A DNA stretch of 64,000 nt from Mesostigma viride (GCA_009746045.1 RPFO01000644.1:708501-772500), one strand, 5' to 3'; positions 32,133 to 43,295 are shown, numbered from the stretch's first letter. The notes: generated by a model from the letters alone, not told the origin. Numbers and translations are program-made.

Positions 32133-32586
32133 AGTTGAGCCAGGTGGCTCATATGCAATGGATGCCACTATAATACAGATTAGTACAGCGTTGAAAGAAT
32201 TAGTATTGGCATCCGCATAATAGTACAATAGTAGAAGCCAGTCAGCTGCTAAGGATCGGAATATGTCCTTGGTAGTTGTGCTGCTTCTGGTGCGACGTCA
32301 GAATAACCTGCGCCGTACAATCGTATCTAGCGCAAAGTCTTTGTATGCGCCAAGTATCTACAGTACCAAATAGTTGGTTGCTGCAAGTGTTTCTAGAAGG
32401 ATCTATTCCACGTAAGTCATTGACGTGGATTCGTTGACGCAATCAATTGCGCGTTGACGAGAGTGAAAGCGAACGCAATATATTCAATTGCTGTGCGTAA
32501 AGTCATTAACGAAGTTGAATACGAAAGCAAAGAACATATGTGTGTGTCTTCAATTATAAAGCATCAAGACTTGTTCCAGCATAACT
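32133..32586 (+). repeat. Left LTR of F
   Basis: 454 bp, AGTTGAGCC...CATAACT. It pairs with 42013-42472 (460 bp), with a few small indels. Contains TTATAAAGCATCAAG near its right end, resembling the H LTR end. Confidence 0.82.
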
Positions 32587-32814
32587 TGTATTGAGAGGTG
32601 TTTAAACCCCTATCGGCCGCATCAATTGACGGGCTTATTTTCACATCTAGTGAAGCTGCTTTCCTAAACTGGACTTCGGCACGCTTCTGGAATGCAAAAC
32701 CTTAGTCCAGGAGGAGACGGCCAAACCGTTGATAGGGAAAACCTCAAGGGATAAAAACCTATCTGCAGGGGCATTATTAGGCAAGGCCCACGGCTGGTCG
32801 TGACTTAGCCCATG
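32587..32814 (-). other. 3' flank of the minus-strand pol remnant
   Basis: No ORF. On the minus strand it holds a GGTTTTTATCCCTTGAGG-type sequence, similar to the stretch after the plus-strand RNase H at 35080. It abuts the left F LTR. Confidence 0.5.
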
Positions 32815-34167
32815 TTAAGGGGACCACGCCCACTCATTGAGCTCCCTAAGCAGACCATAGGCTGCCACAGCCTTGGTAAAGGTTTTGCTCAGGGCATCAG
32901 CAACATTGAGTCGACCCTCGATGTGCTGGGTTTTGACGCCTTGGCTCAGCTCCTTGGCCACGATGTAGTCTACTAAGTCAGGGCTGGCAGCACTGTCCTT
33001 GTTCATGAAGCTGACCACATGCAAGTTATCACATAGGACGGTGATAGAAGACTGCAGAGCAGTTGTGGCTTGAAGAATCCAATGAAGGAGTTCGCGAACA
33101 TACATTGATGTGCGAACAGCCTCGGCATAGTAGGCCCTGCATTCTGCAGTATCAATGCCCTCAAAGACTCTTCTCTGCAGATAGCTATACCAGGCCACCA
33201 CAGAGGGAACACCTGCAGCATTAGCGACGGTCACGACCCCAGCAGCCCTCGCCCTGAGTTTGTCAATCTTGCGAGATTCTTGGCTGCTATCAGAGTATGT
33301 GATAATTTGAATGGGTTTTTCCCAGTCAATGCCTGATAATACAAGTGGAGGTGAGTTCTCAATGTATTTTATCAGATTCTTAACCCCCATCTTTATTAAA
33401 ATGTCATCAGGCATTCGAGCAATGACCGCCAAGTCAGGACTTATGGTAACTGCCATCCAGCCCAGCTTTCCCCGTAACTTGGGGCAATCATTGGGCGTAA
33501 GGCGTCCCAACTCCTTAAGGCTGTTAAGAAGGTTATCCTTATAAGCCTTAGAAAGTTGCATCTTAAGATGCCATCCTGTCTCGTTCTCGAACAGGGTTAG
33601 ATCCATGCCACAGTAGGGTACAGATTGCTGAAATGTTAGATCTATTCTTCTCCCAATGGGGAAGGTTGCATTAGCTTGGGCATGAATATTGTGAACCCAG
33701 TCTGCCTCTCCCATATGGAAGGTATCATCCCCATGTAGCATTAGCACTGCAGGATTTCCTTTAGCCTTTCTTACGAACAGGCTAGGACATAATGTACTCA
33801 CAGTGAAGCCCAATCCTGTCAGGAATGGCTCCAATGTCTTCCTCCAGATAGCTGGACTACTGGTCAGACCTTCTACCCCTTTTAGGATCTTCATATACTT
33901 GGCATGAACTTCGGGGAGCCAGAACTTTGGCGTCCTCACGAAGAGGGGTCTGTGGCCTTTCCAGAGATTCTCAGCCACCTTCTGACTGCTGTGCAGAAAC
34001 GCTCTGGTAAAGTCCATTACTGCAGCCAGGTATGCTAGGCCCTTGTTCAAGGCACCCAGTAAAATACAGAGTACCAGCCTAAATGCTATGTGCGACAGAC
34101 CTGGGGTATATAACTCTTTCTTGGTCATGTCACTCGTTCCATGAAATTGGTTCAAGACTGGTCTCAT
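32815..34167 (-). CDS. Pol C-terminal part (RT - RNase H) of a copia-like copy, 'G'
   Basis: Open frame of 450 codons beginning inside the RT fingers (MRPVLNQFHGTSD), so integrase and protease-like parts are missing. RT: MDFTRAFLHSSQ, VEGLTSSPAIW, HGDD (33724-33735), VPYCGM. RNase H: YSDSSQESRKI, GIDTAECRAY, VLCDNLHVVSF, NVADALSKTF. It is clearly related to elements 1 and 2 but diverged, and shares their HGDD. It lies opposite to the LTRs of F, so it is inverted or belongs to another copy. The frame is intact despite truncation. Confidence 0.85.
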   Translation of the reverse strand: MRPVLNQFHGTSDMTKKELYTPGLSHIAFRLVLCILLGALNKGLAYLAAVMDFTRAFLHSSQKVAENLWKGHRPLFVRTPKFWLPEVHAKYMKILKGVEGLTSSPAIWRKTLEPFLTGLGFTVSTLCPSLFVRKAKGNPAVLMLHGDDTFHMGEADWVHNIHAQANATFPIGRRIDLTFQQSVPYCGMDLTLFENETGWHLKMQLSKAYKDNLLNSLKELGRLTPNDCPKLRGKLGWMAVTISPDLAVIARMPDDILIKMGVKNLIKYIENSPPLVLSGIDWEKPIQIITYSDSSQESRKIDKLRARAAGVVTVANAAGVPSVVAWYSYLQRRVFEGIDTAECRAYYAEAVRTSMYVRELLHWILQATTALQSSITVLCDNLHVVSFMNKDSAASPDLVDYIVAKELSQGVKTQHIEGRLNVADALSKTFTKAVAAYGLLRELNEWAWSP

Positions 34168-34189
34168 TTGCCAGATAATAAATATCCTC

Positions 34190-34326
34190 TATTATTGCGC
34201 ATATGATTGGACGATAGTCGGCTCAGTCCTCTTCGCCGATTGCAGCTTAAGATGCCATCCTTTATCATCTTGGAAAAGGGTACAACAGCCAATGCCACAG
34301 TAAGGTACCTGGCTGTTTTTAGTAAA
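34190..34326 (-). pseudogene. Second RT fragment joined to an inverted LTR piece
   Basis: 34238-34326 on the minus strand encodes PYCG...GWHLKLQ, matching the segment after HGDD in G. Next to it, 34197-34233 is the reverse complement of H LTR sequence (aagaggactgagccgac) at 35514-35550. Confidence 0.6.
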
Positions 34327-34572
34327 CCATGCCTTGGAACCTTCTAGAGGATTCTAGAAGTATCTAACACGCGGCATGCAATGAACTACATGGAATGCAT
34401 GTCCACGTAGGATTCAGCAAGACTGATGAAGGTTCCAAGCGCAAAAGGTTCTTATGCGCAACGAAGACGAATTGTGAGCAACGACAACAACGTGAAGAAA
34501 TAAAGAAGAGCCTTTCTTTTATGCAATATAATCTGCATAAAGCATCAAGCAAGATACCTTTCTTTTGCAACT
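34327..34572 (+). repeat. Partial H-type LTR (copy i)
   Basis: Matches 35552-35810 (ccatgccttggaaccttc...cttttgcaact). Truncated on the left. Confidence 0.7.
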
Positions 34573-34600
34573 AAAGAGAGTCTAGATCTGCCAACAAGAT

Positions 34601-34613
34601 TGGTGCCAGAGCC
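34601..34613 (+). other. Possible tRNA-iMet primer-binding site
   Basis: TGGTGCCAGAGCC differs at two positions from the TGGTATCAGAGCC commonly complementary to initiator tRNA-Met in plant elements. It is 28 bp after the LTR end, farther than usual. Confidence 0.3.
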
Positions 34614-34659
34614 GGATGCCTGATCACCATGCATCAGGAATGAAGGCGGACAGCCCTCG

Positions 34660-35069
34660 TTGGTATACTGGTCCAGTAACCTTCAGAGGAGGCGGTTTGC
34701 TGGCATTGACACAGCCGAGTGCAGGGCATACGCCATGTGCATTCGCGACGCCATATACATAAGAGAGCTACTCTTATGGTGTCTGAGTCAGATAAGACCT
34801 CAACCTGTGATTGATGTCAGGGTTTATTGTGATAATAAGCCCGTGGTCTCTTTTATCAAGAATGAGAGGGCACTACTACTGACTTGGACTACCTTGTGGC
34901 AAAGGAGTTGTCCAGCCACTGTATGACCATACATCTGCCAGGACAATCAAATCCTGCTGATGCTATGACCAAGCTTCCACGACTGGCCCCCTGTAGGACG
35001 TGGGTACCAGTTGCTGCGGTCCATGATGGCTGGGAAACCCTTGTCATAAGGAGTAATCTGGGAGCCTGA
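34660..35069 (+). pseudogene. RNase H remnant of element H
   Basis: Two frames: 34660-about 34880 (GIDTAECRAYAMCIRDAIY, VYCDNKPVVSF) and 34884-35069 (DYLVAKELSS, NPADAMTKLP). Together they match the RNase H of G, with one frameshift. RT and upstream domains are missing, and an LTR follows at 35318. Confidence 0.75.
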
Positions 35070-35317
35070 GCCTAATGCTCCTCCTGTAGGTTTTTATCCC
35101 CCTGGAGGTTTTGTCCTCTCTGGAGAAGAGGTTTTCCTTCAGATTTGGGTTTTCCCTACAGCAGGTTACACCAACCATGCAATAATGAGATGCAAGCTCC
35201 ATAAGACCCAAGTGAGTCTCCATTGCCCTCACATGTGAAAGTGAACTGGCCAGGTGCGGCCGAACATCAATGAATACATCTAAGCCTCATCACTTTCACA
35301 AAGGAAAGAATAGCTGG
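35070..35317 (+). other. 3' region of element H
   Basis: Non-coding. 35185-35275 is an inverted match to 41842-41935 (gatgcaagctccataagacc). It ends with a purine tract AAAGGAAAGAA (35299-35309) before the LTR. Confidence 0.55.
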
Positions 35318-35810
35318 AGTTGGTTGGAGATCAATCTAGGGTCCTCAGAGATAGAGGATCTAGTACAGATTACTACAATATACTTTATTGTAGTATTGAA
35401 CCAATGGCTATACTTCACTAGTATCAGCCAGTGGGATGACGCCACGTATATTATGAGGGCGTCTCCCTGGCCTCCACGTCACCGGCTGGTCTAGGGCCGG
35501 TGTAGTCCTGTCAAGAGGACTGAGCCGACTATCGTCCAATCATATGCGCATCCATGCCTTGGAACCTTCTAGAGGATTCTAGAAGTATCTAACACACGGC
35601 ATGCAATGAACTACATGGAATGCATGTCCACATGTACGCTACGCGTAGGATTCAGCAAGACTGATGAAGGTGCCAAGCGCAACAGGTTCTTATGCGCAAC
35701 GAAGACGAATTATGAGTAACGACAACAACGTGAAGAAATAAAGAAGAGCCTTTCTTGTATGCAATATAATCTGCATAAAGCATCAAGCAAGATACCTTTC
35801 TTTTGCAACT
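35318..35810 (+). repeat. H LTR (copy ii)
   Basis: 493 bp bounded by AGTTGG and GCAACT, preceded by a purine tract. Its right end resembles the F LTR (cataaagcatcaag). Confidence 0.65.
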
Positions 35811-35999
35811 ACCACGTCACCGGCTGGTCTAGGGCCGGTGTAGTCCTGTCAAGAGGACTGAGCCGACTATCGTCCAATCATATGCGCATCCATGCCTTGG
35901 AACCTTCTAGAGGATTCTAGAAGTATCTAACACGCGGCATGCACTGAACTACATGGAATGCATGTCCACGTAGGATTCAGCAAGACTGTCAGATGAAGG
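35811..35999 (+). repeat. H LTR (copy iii), left piece
   Basis: Repeats 35476-35650 (cacgtcaccggctggtctagg...). Interrupted by E1 and continues at 41685-41838. Confidence 0.7.
35995..35999. repeat. Target-site duplication of E1, left
   Basis: GAAGG, matched exactly at 41685-41689. The empty site 'gatgaaggtgccaag' is seen in H LTR copy ii. Confidence 0.92.
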
Positions 36000-36491
36000 T
36001 GTTAGGGTCCAGATATCACAGATAGGTCAGATGTGAAATATCAAGTAGCGGCCAATCATTTGTTGACACGTGGCACAATGTCGCTGTGCCACGTGGCTCG
36101 TAGTTGTGGCGCCAAGTGGTGCTATGCCGCCGTGCAATGTGGCCGCAGTATGCAGTTCTGTGCTGACTCAGCCGGTGCGGCCTAGTGACATTGGTCTTTC
36201 CGCCGGCGGCAGGCGGGGCCTTTTGGCTGCCCCGCATTATGCTGAATGTCCGTCCAGATTCAGCATTGAGATTGTTATTCCGACATGCGCAAGTATATGT
36301 TTGCAGAGGCGCATGGTCGGTAGCAAGCTTTACACCTTCGTAGCCTCGCGTTGGCAGCGGTCAACGCGAGTTGGCTGTGCCGAATATATTTCACTAATGA
36401 TGGAAGGCTTTATGATGAACATATGTGTCATGGCATCCTCATGTTGAATATTCGTCACCTGGATTTGAGCAAGCCGAGCTGCAGCGTAACA
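36000..36491 (+). repeat. 5' LTR of E1
   Basis: 492 bp, TG...CA ends. U3 carries an 11-bp perfect inverted repeat with two CACGTG boxes at 36067-36095. Confidence 0.93.
36067..36095 (+). promoter_or_regulatory. Paired G-box inverted repeat in E1 LTR
   Basis: CACGTGGCACA - 7 nt - TGTGCCACGTG. CACGTGGC is the core bound by plant bZIP/bHLH factors. A second copy lies at 41260-41288. In E2 one arm is mutated (CACATGG). Confidence 0.55.
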
Positions 36492-39400
36492 AGTACTACT
36501 AGTCTGTCCTTTTTGGAATTCGGGGCAGGCAGTTTTCGGTTTGCTACGTTCGTGCATACTTATGCATGTTAAAATCAGCGGATGATGATGCTGATTTTGG
36601 TGGCGAGGCCAAGGGGTTGATAGCCTTTGAAAATCCTTGAGCTAGTTGTTACGGCTTTGGTGCCGTTGTTATGCTGGTCCGATTCCTACCCTGGTTTCAC
36701 GAAGGCCCAGTATTGCCTGGCGTTGGTGCCGGTGTCGGCAGTGGGTGCCACCTTGTTAACGGCTTGTGTTGTCCGCGGGCAGCGGCAAGGTTTGTTAATG
36801 TTTGCCGGGTTCCACCTTTTCTTGTCGGTTGCGTAGGCGGGAATTAAGGCCGAAGTATGTTTGTCTTTATGTTTTGCTTCCGCCATATTGCCTGGCATCG
36901 CTAGATTTGCTGGGCTCGTCGCTGTGGCGACAGTTTGTTGATTCGGCGGCAGTCCTTTTAGAAGTTCGTTGTTTTCCGTGACTGCCGGAGCCTGAGATCG
37001 TGCTCAGTTTGTCGGCCTGTGATGCGGAACCACGGACACTTGTGCTTTCCCCTGGATTGCTTTAGGAGTTTTCTTTCCAGCTGCATGGCGCCCGCAACTG
37101 TTTGTGAAGCCGTTCGCTCTTTTTACGAAGCGCGGTGGCATGTGTGATTTTGTTTTGCTTCCTGGCAAGTTATTTCCCGGGTGGCGGACTTGCTCTTCTA
37201 CGTTTGACGTAGTAGTGGCATGAAGTCTGTCAAGTTTGCCATTTTGATAATGGCTATAGCTGGTTATTTGATGTGTTTGTTAGTTTGTGAATGTCGGGAA
37301 GCAGCGTCGGGCTGGCATGAAATGTTGGTTTGATTTTCACTGGGCTGGGCTGGAATCTGGAGCCAGTTTGCCGAGTGTGCTGTTTTGACACTTTGTTGCA
37401 AGAGGCTTCGCCCACGATTTTTTTTTTACGTTGTCTCCTTGTTGGTTAATTGATGAGACGTGCACCGTTCGGTGCTGTGGCCGATGGCCTCTAGTCCTGT
37501 CATTGAGACGATGAGCAGGAATTGTTGTGTGTTTGCCCGGGAGGTCGAGTCTCTACCTCCTTATATCGCATGGTGTTTGCACATGGAGACACGGAGTGGG
37601 CGTTTGCAAGCTATCAGCGGAGCTCGGTAATGTTGACGCCCTCTTGCCCTTGCTAGCTTCTTGCCCGCTTGGTGTGTGCTTAGATCTTCCCAGTGTTGAT
37701 GGGAGGATGCGATCAGGGGTTTAGGCAGCCTACTAGACCTCTTGTATATGGGTGGCAGCACAACCAGTTGTGGGAACAAGCTAGTGTACACCCCCGGTGA
37801 TACTGGTTTTCTCCTTTTGCTTTTATCAAGGGCAGGGGCATGCTACAACTGCTCATGGAATCAACCCCAATCACAATGGCCAGATTGGATGCCGTGTTGC
37901 TGTTTTTGTCTTGACGTGCCCTTGTTTTGAAAAGAAAAAAAGGGGTTTGGGCAGTCATAGCTATGTTGGACAGGCAGAACAGCAAGAGTCATCCTCCTCT
38001 GTCCCCTGTCATTCCCTCGTTGGCACAAGGATAGAGGTTGTAAGGCCGCCAGGACAGGTAGTCACTCCTTCCTTGTTCTGGTGGATCCAGGGGGTATTGT
38101 GTCAGTCCTTGGCTAGGATGCCACTACTAGACGGGGATGGTGATACTTGTAAACCCTCCGTTGGATCAGGCTGAGCCAGCGTTATGGCAGGACTCAGTGG
38201 GGCATAGATTCTCTGAAAGACGGGATTCCTTGCATGGCTGGTGATGCATGGGGGTGCCCCTCAATGGCGCCTAAGGACCTCCCCCTCTTATACGCAGGCT
38301 GTGAGGAGACGGCAGGGCTATGGGTATCTACACCTAGCCCACGGTGGATGCCATACCACCACAGCTAATCTCTTTCTATGTGACCCAGATTGCTATTGGC
38401 ATGGTTACTACAGCAAGGTGCATGATTACTTGTACGCCTTGGCTGCATGCCTGTTTTGTTTGTATGTGGGAGCCTAGTTTTGTTTGAGGGCTGTGCCCAC
38501 AACGGGGGTGAGAGTTTGTGGTGGGCTGAATGCCACCATTGTTTGTGATCTTGGATTATTGAGTAGCCAGGTCTACATGTCGATGGTTTGTGCATAATCG
38601 ATGTTTATGTGACATATGCTGGTTTTATCCGGCCAGCAGACTTTACCTCTATGCTCCTTTCATCGATGGGAGCAGGTGGGTGACCTACGTGGACTTGTTT
38701 GTTGGTGAGACATGGTCTGCTGCATATTAAGGAGCGGGCCGTCTTGGCTTTGTGAGTATTGTGCCTAATACGGAGCCAGATCCTGATATGGTTTGCTCCA
38801 AGTTTTCCATGACCACGAGCATGAAGCTGCTGGATAAGCCATGTGTGTTGGTATCGTAATTCTTGTGCTCTCGTGTATAATTTTTGTTCTTAGGGACGGA
38901 ATGTCCCTCTCACGTGATGTGAAGAGCACTTGAATCGTTAATGATGTTGCTCGCGGGTCTAAAAACTCAATTGCATCCTCTCCGAGGTGAGAGTGAGTGG
39001 GGCGGGCATGTGCAGCAGGTGAATTCGTACCACCTTGTTGTAAGGGAGCTGGTGACATGTTGGTCACATGTTGGGCCAATAGCGGGTATGCATAAAGAGA
39101 TTTCCTGGGAGGGCAGGACAGTGGTGGACCCATGGTATGTTGAAAGTTCCCACTGAGCAGCCATGGTTGTGGATTATGGGTCCTCACAACATGGGTGGTC
39201 ACTCACGCTTCAGATTGTGCAGGGTGTACACAACATTGTTGAGGATTGGCTTGCCTGTCAGCGTTCCCAATGTCCCTTTGCTCAAGGGTCCCCTTGCTCC
39301 AGGGGAAGGTTGTGTACAACAGGGTAGAATGCCCTGTGGCTGGTGCACAGGTACTGTGACTGGCCCCTTGACAACTCACAGGATCGTTGAAGGGGATGAC

Positions 39401-41192
39401 TGTACTGTAGTTTGACTGCGTACGGGTCAGACTAAGTGGGTGTGTCCAATTCCCTGCTTGTCTTCCTTTGGGGGTGACTAAGGGAAGCAAGAGCGTGACT
39501 GAAACAACTCGAGCGCTGCTAACAAGGGCGTGATTGGGTTGTCCTAGTTTGCTATGATCGTATGCAAACTAAGGGTATGGGCAGGCAAAGACTTGAAGCT
39601 TCATATGCATCGGGTGGGCTTCCGAGTCTTTATTGCAATCAAGGTGGATGCTAAGGCTGTAGTGTCCATCACGGGCAAATCTGATGCATCATTTTCTTGA
39701 TTTCTGTTTCTGAGCTGGTTGTCCCCTTCACATGATCCGATGGGCTTGCCAATGTATGTGATGTTCATGTTCGATTTGATGAGATATTTTTCAGATGAAT
39801 TGTGACGCTAATAGGATTCTTCTTGGGAACCTTGTTGAGGACTTTGGCTTTTAATAGTCCTTTTCTACAATAATATTGTTGATTGGGTATAACTGGCCAT
39901 TATGCCTAACCATCAATATGTTAGAAAGGATTCTGAGATCCATTTCCTCAACATGTGATCTCTTGGGAACTATCCTATGTTTTTCCATTGTGATGTTGCC
40001 ACGTCATTTGTTGACACGTGGCACGATGTCGTGTACAAGATTTGATAAGGCTGTGTGTGTGTCTTTGTGGTGCCTTGGTATATACCCTTATGCACCTGAT
40101 GTGTGAGAGGCACTAAAGGACTTGATTGGCTGGCTGGTCTAATAGTGTGGAGGGACACCATGCATTGAAGTATATTGCTCTCTGAACACAACTTTCGTTT
40201 GTGGATTCTTGCCTTCGCTCTTGTGCCATTTTGCCTGCATGGGGATGGCTCCTTCAACGGTGGGCTTTGCGAGTGGTCAAGCTGGAGAATGACTGCTTCG
40301 TATTGAGGCCCATTTCCCCATTGGCAGCTATTTAAAGCTGGAGGGAGAACACCCTGAGATGGGTATTGAAGATGTGGGCGTCTGACTCATGGCTTCTTGT
40401 GGCCATTGGTGACGGATGCCAGCATTGATGACGATGGACGATGTGGGAGTTTACCTCCTGGCTTCTTGGGACCAGTATTGATGACGGTTGCCATGCGAAC
40501 AGGAGGCAGCTTTTCCTTTTGGCAGCTTGATTTAAGTGCTGCTCATGTGCTGGGTTGATGCCCTTGTGTGGGTGTGGGTCGAGCTTGTGCTCCTCCTTGC
40601 TTTGCTCTGATGGCTGATGCTTGCGTGGGTTTACCCTTTATCCCACGAATTAAGCTGCACCCACACTGCTGGCCAGCATTGGATGATGCCGAGGTGCTCG
40701 GCTAACTGGCCAAAACAAGGGGTATCGCTGTGTCTCTGGAAATGAGATGTCACCAGCAATGCTTTTGGTCAAGATCCATGGCTTGGGACCTAGACCGATG
40801 TAATGATTCTCCCACTCTGTTGGTTTGCTGTATATCCCCTCCAGTACTTGGTAAGCGATTGGCAAGATCCTAGACGACCATTGTTGGTTGTCTTTATGGT
40901 CTGGAGGCGAGTAGTAACGCCTCTTCTACAGTTTTTTTCGCCAGGGTCGCTGGTTTTTTCCTGTGGCTGGCCATTGTGCATCTGGACCCATTTTTGCTAT
41001 TATGAGTTGGGAGTGAGTTTTTGTGATGGGAAACAGGTTTGTTGTCAAGAGGGCGCGATGTCAAAAGCGCGCCTCGGTGGTTTGCCCTAGTTCCTGAAGA
41101 TGCTGGAATGAGTAGGGACTCCACTAGTAGTACTTTTGACATCATATCTTGTTTCTGAGCCTCACTCCAACTCAGGAAAGAAAAAGGACTGG
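36492..41192 (+). other. Internal region of E1 (non-coding)
   Basis: 4.7 kb of conserved but apparently non-coding sequence. Short ORFs are shared with E2 only because the DNA is. The polypurine tract is at 41174-41187. No primer-binding site is recognised after the left LTR. Confidence 0.8.
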
Positions 41193-41684
41193 TGTTAGGG
41201 TCCAGATATCACAGATAGGTCAGATGTGAAATATCAAGTAGCGGCCAATCATTTGTTGACACGTGGCACAATGTCGCTGTGCCACGTGGCTCGTAGTTGT
41301 GGCGCCAAGTGGTGCTATGCCGCCGTGCAATGTGGCCGCAGTATGCAGTTCTGTGCTGACTCAGCCGGTGCGGCCTAGTGACATTGGTCTTTCCGCCGGC
41401 GGCAGGCGGGGCCTTTTGGCTGCCCCGCATTATGCTGAATGTCCGTCCAGATTCAGCATTGAGATTGTTATTCCGACATGCGCAAGTATATGTTTGCAGA
41501 GGCGCATGGTCGGTAGCAAGCTTTACACCTTCGTAGCCTCGCGTTGGCAGCGGTCAACGCGAGTTGGCTGTGCCGAATATATTTCACTAATGATGGAAGG
41601 CTTTATGATGAACATATGTGTCATGGCATCCTCATGTTGAATATTCGTCACCTGGATTTGAGCAAGCCGAGCTGCAGCGTAACA
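41193..41684 (+). repeat. 3' LTR of E1
   Basis: 492 bp, appears identical to 36000-36491, followed by GAAGG. Confidence 0.93.
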
Positions 41685-41838
41685 GAAGGTGCCAAGAAGC
41701 GCAACAGGTTCTTATGCGCAACGAAGACGAATTATGAGCAACGACAACAACGTGAAGAAATAAAGAAGCGCCTTTCTTTTATGCAATATAATCTGCATAG
41801 TAGTATAGCATCAAGCAAGATACCTTTCTTTTGCAACT
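41685..41838 (+). repeat. H LTR (copy iii), right piece
   Basis: Completes the LTR split by E1 and ends CTTTTGCAACT. Confidence 0.7.
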
Positions 41839-42012
41839 TGTATTCATTGATGTTCGGCCGCACCTGGCCAGTTCACTTTCACATGTGAGGGCAATGGAGA
41901 CTCACTTGGGTCTTATGGAGCTTGCATCTCATCTGTGAAAGTGAAATATATGTATTATATATATATGGTGTCACATTTGCCGGTCTTATTTCACACTTGA
42001 AAAGTGGGCTGG
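41839..42012 (+). other. 3' region of F with purine tract
   Basis: 41842-41935 is the inverse of 35185-35275. A TATATATATA run lies near 41955. GAAAAGTGGG (41999-42008) precedes the right LTR. Confidence 0.55.
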
Positions 42013-42472
42013 AGTTGAGCCAGGTGGCTCATATGCAATGGATGCCACTATAATACAGATTAGTATATACAGCGTTGAAAGAATTAGTATTGGCATCCGC
42101 ACAATAGTACAATAGTAGAAGCCAGTCAGCTGCTAAGGATCGGAATATGTCCTTGGTAGTTGTGCTGCTTCTGGTGCGACGTCAGAATAACCTGCGCCGT
42201 ACAATCGTATCTAGCGCAAAGTCTTTGTATGCGCCAAGTATCTGCAGTACCAAATAGTTGGTTGCTGCAAGTGTTTCTAGAAGGATCTATATTCCACGTA
42301 AGTCATTGACGTGGATTCGTTGACGCAATCAATTGCGCGTTGACGAGAGTGAAAGCGAACGCAATATATTCAATTGCTGTGCGTAAAGTCATTAACGAAG
42401 TTGAATACGAAAGCAAAGAACATATGTGTGTGTCTTCAATTATAAAGCATCAAGACTTGTTCCAGCATAACT
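42013..42472 (+). repeat. Right LTR of F
   Basis: 460 bp, AGTTGAG...CATAACT, followed by CGACG. Confidence 0.82.
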
Positions 42473-42477
42473 CGACG

Positions 42478-43295
42478 CTGCTTCCCGACATTCACAAACT
42501 AACAAACACATCAAATAACCAGCTATAGCCATTATGAAAATGGCAAACTTGACAGACTTCATGCCACTACTACGTCAAACGTAGAAGAGCAAGTCCGCCA
42601 CCCGGGAAATAACTTGCCAGGAAGCAAAACAAAATCACACATGCCACCGCGCTTCGTAAAAAGAGCGAACGGCTTCACAAACAGTTGCGGGCGCCATGCA
42701 GCTGGAAAGAAAACTCCTAAAGCAATCCAGGGGAAAGCACAAGTGTCCGTGGTTCCGCATCACAGGCCGACAAACTGAGCACGATCTCAGGCTCCGGCAG
42801 TCACGGAAAACAACGAACTTCTAAAGGGACTGCCGCCGAATCAGCAAACTGTCGCCATAGCGACGAGCCCAGCAAATCTAGCGATGCCAGGCAATATGGC
42901 GGAAGCAAAACATAAAGACAACCATACTTCGGCCTTAATTCCCGCCTACTCAACCGACAAGAAAAGGTGGAACCCGGCAAACATTAACAAACCTTGCCCC
43001 TGCCCGCGGACAACACAAGCCGTTAACAAGGTGGCACCCACTGCCGACACCGGCACCAACGCCAGGCAATACTGGGCCTTCGTGAAACCAGGGTAGGAAT
43101 CGGACCAGCATAACAACGGCACCAAAGCCGTAACAACTAGCTCAAGGATTTTCAAAGGCTATCAAGCCCTTGGCCTCGCCACCAAAATCAGCATGACATC
43201 ATCCGCTGATTTCAACATGCATAATTATGCACGAGCGTAGCAAACCGAAAACTGCCTGCATGCCCCGGATTCCAAAAGGACAGACTAGTAGTACT
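42478..43295 (-). other. Internal region of E2, second part
   Basis: Inverse of about 36492-37310 in E1. No domain-bearing ORF. Confidence 0.75.

Larger units (their letters stand above)
36000..41684 (+). mobile_element. E1: younger copy of the large non-autonomous LTR element
   Basis: 5685 bp. The 492-bp LTRs (36000-36491, 41193-41684) look identical, TGTTAGG...CGTAACA, with a GAAGG duplication. The internal 4.7 kb has no retroelement protein motif. A purine tract (41174-41187) next to the right LTR suggests plus orientation. It is the same family as E2, inverted relative to it, which creates large inverted repeats across the nest. Confidence 0.93.
32133..42472 (+). mobile_element. F: copia-family composite element inside E2
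   Basis: Outer LTRs 32133-32586 and 42013-42472 begin AGTTGAG and end CATAACT, as in element 2. A purine tract GAAAAGTGGG precedes the right LTR. The interior is scrambled: a minus-strand RT-RNase H gene (32815-34167), LTR fragments of a related element (H), a plus-strand RNase H remnant, and the whole of E1. It probably records several insertions plus rearrangement within one element family. Confidence 0.75.

Noticed and set aside
28232-41192. Paired conserved short ORFs in E1 and E2 (e.g. 36627-36836 and 42946-43155)
   Set aside because: They are conserved only because the DNA is a repeat; there is no domain and no sign of selection on codons by eye.
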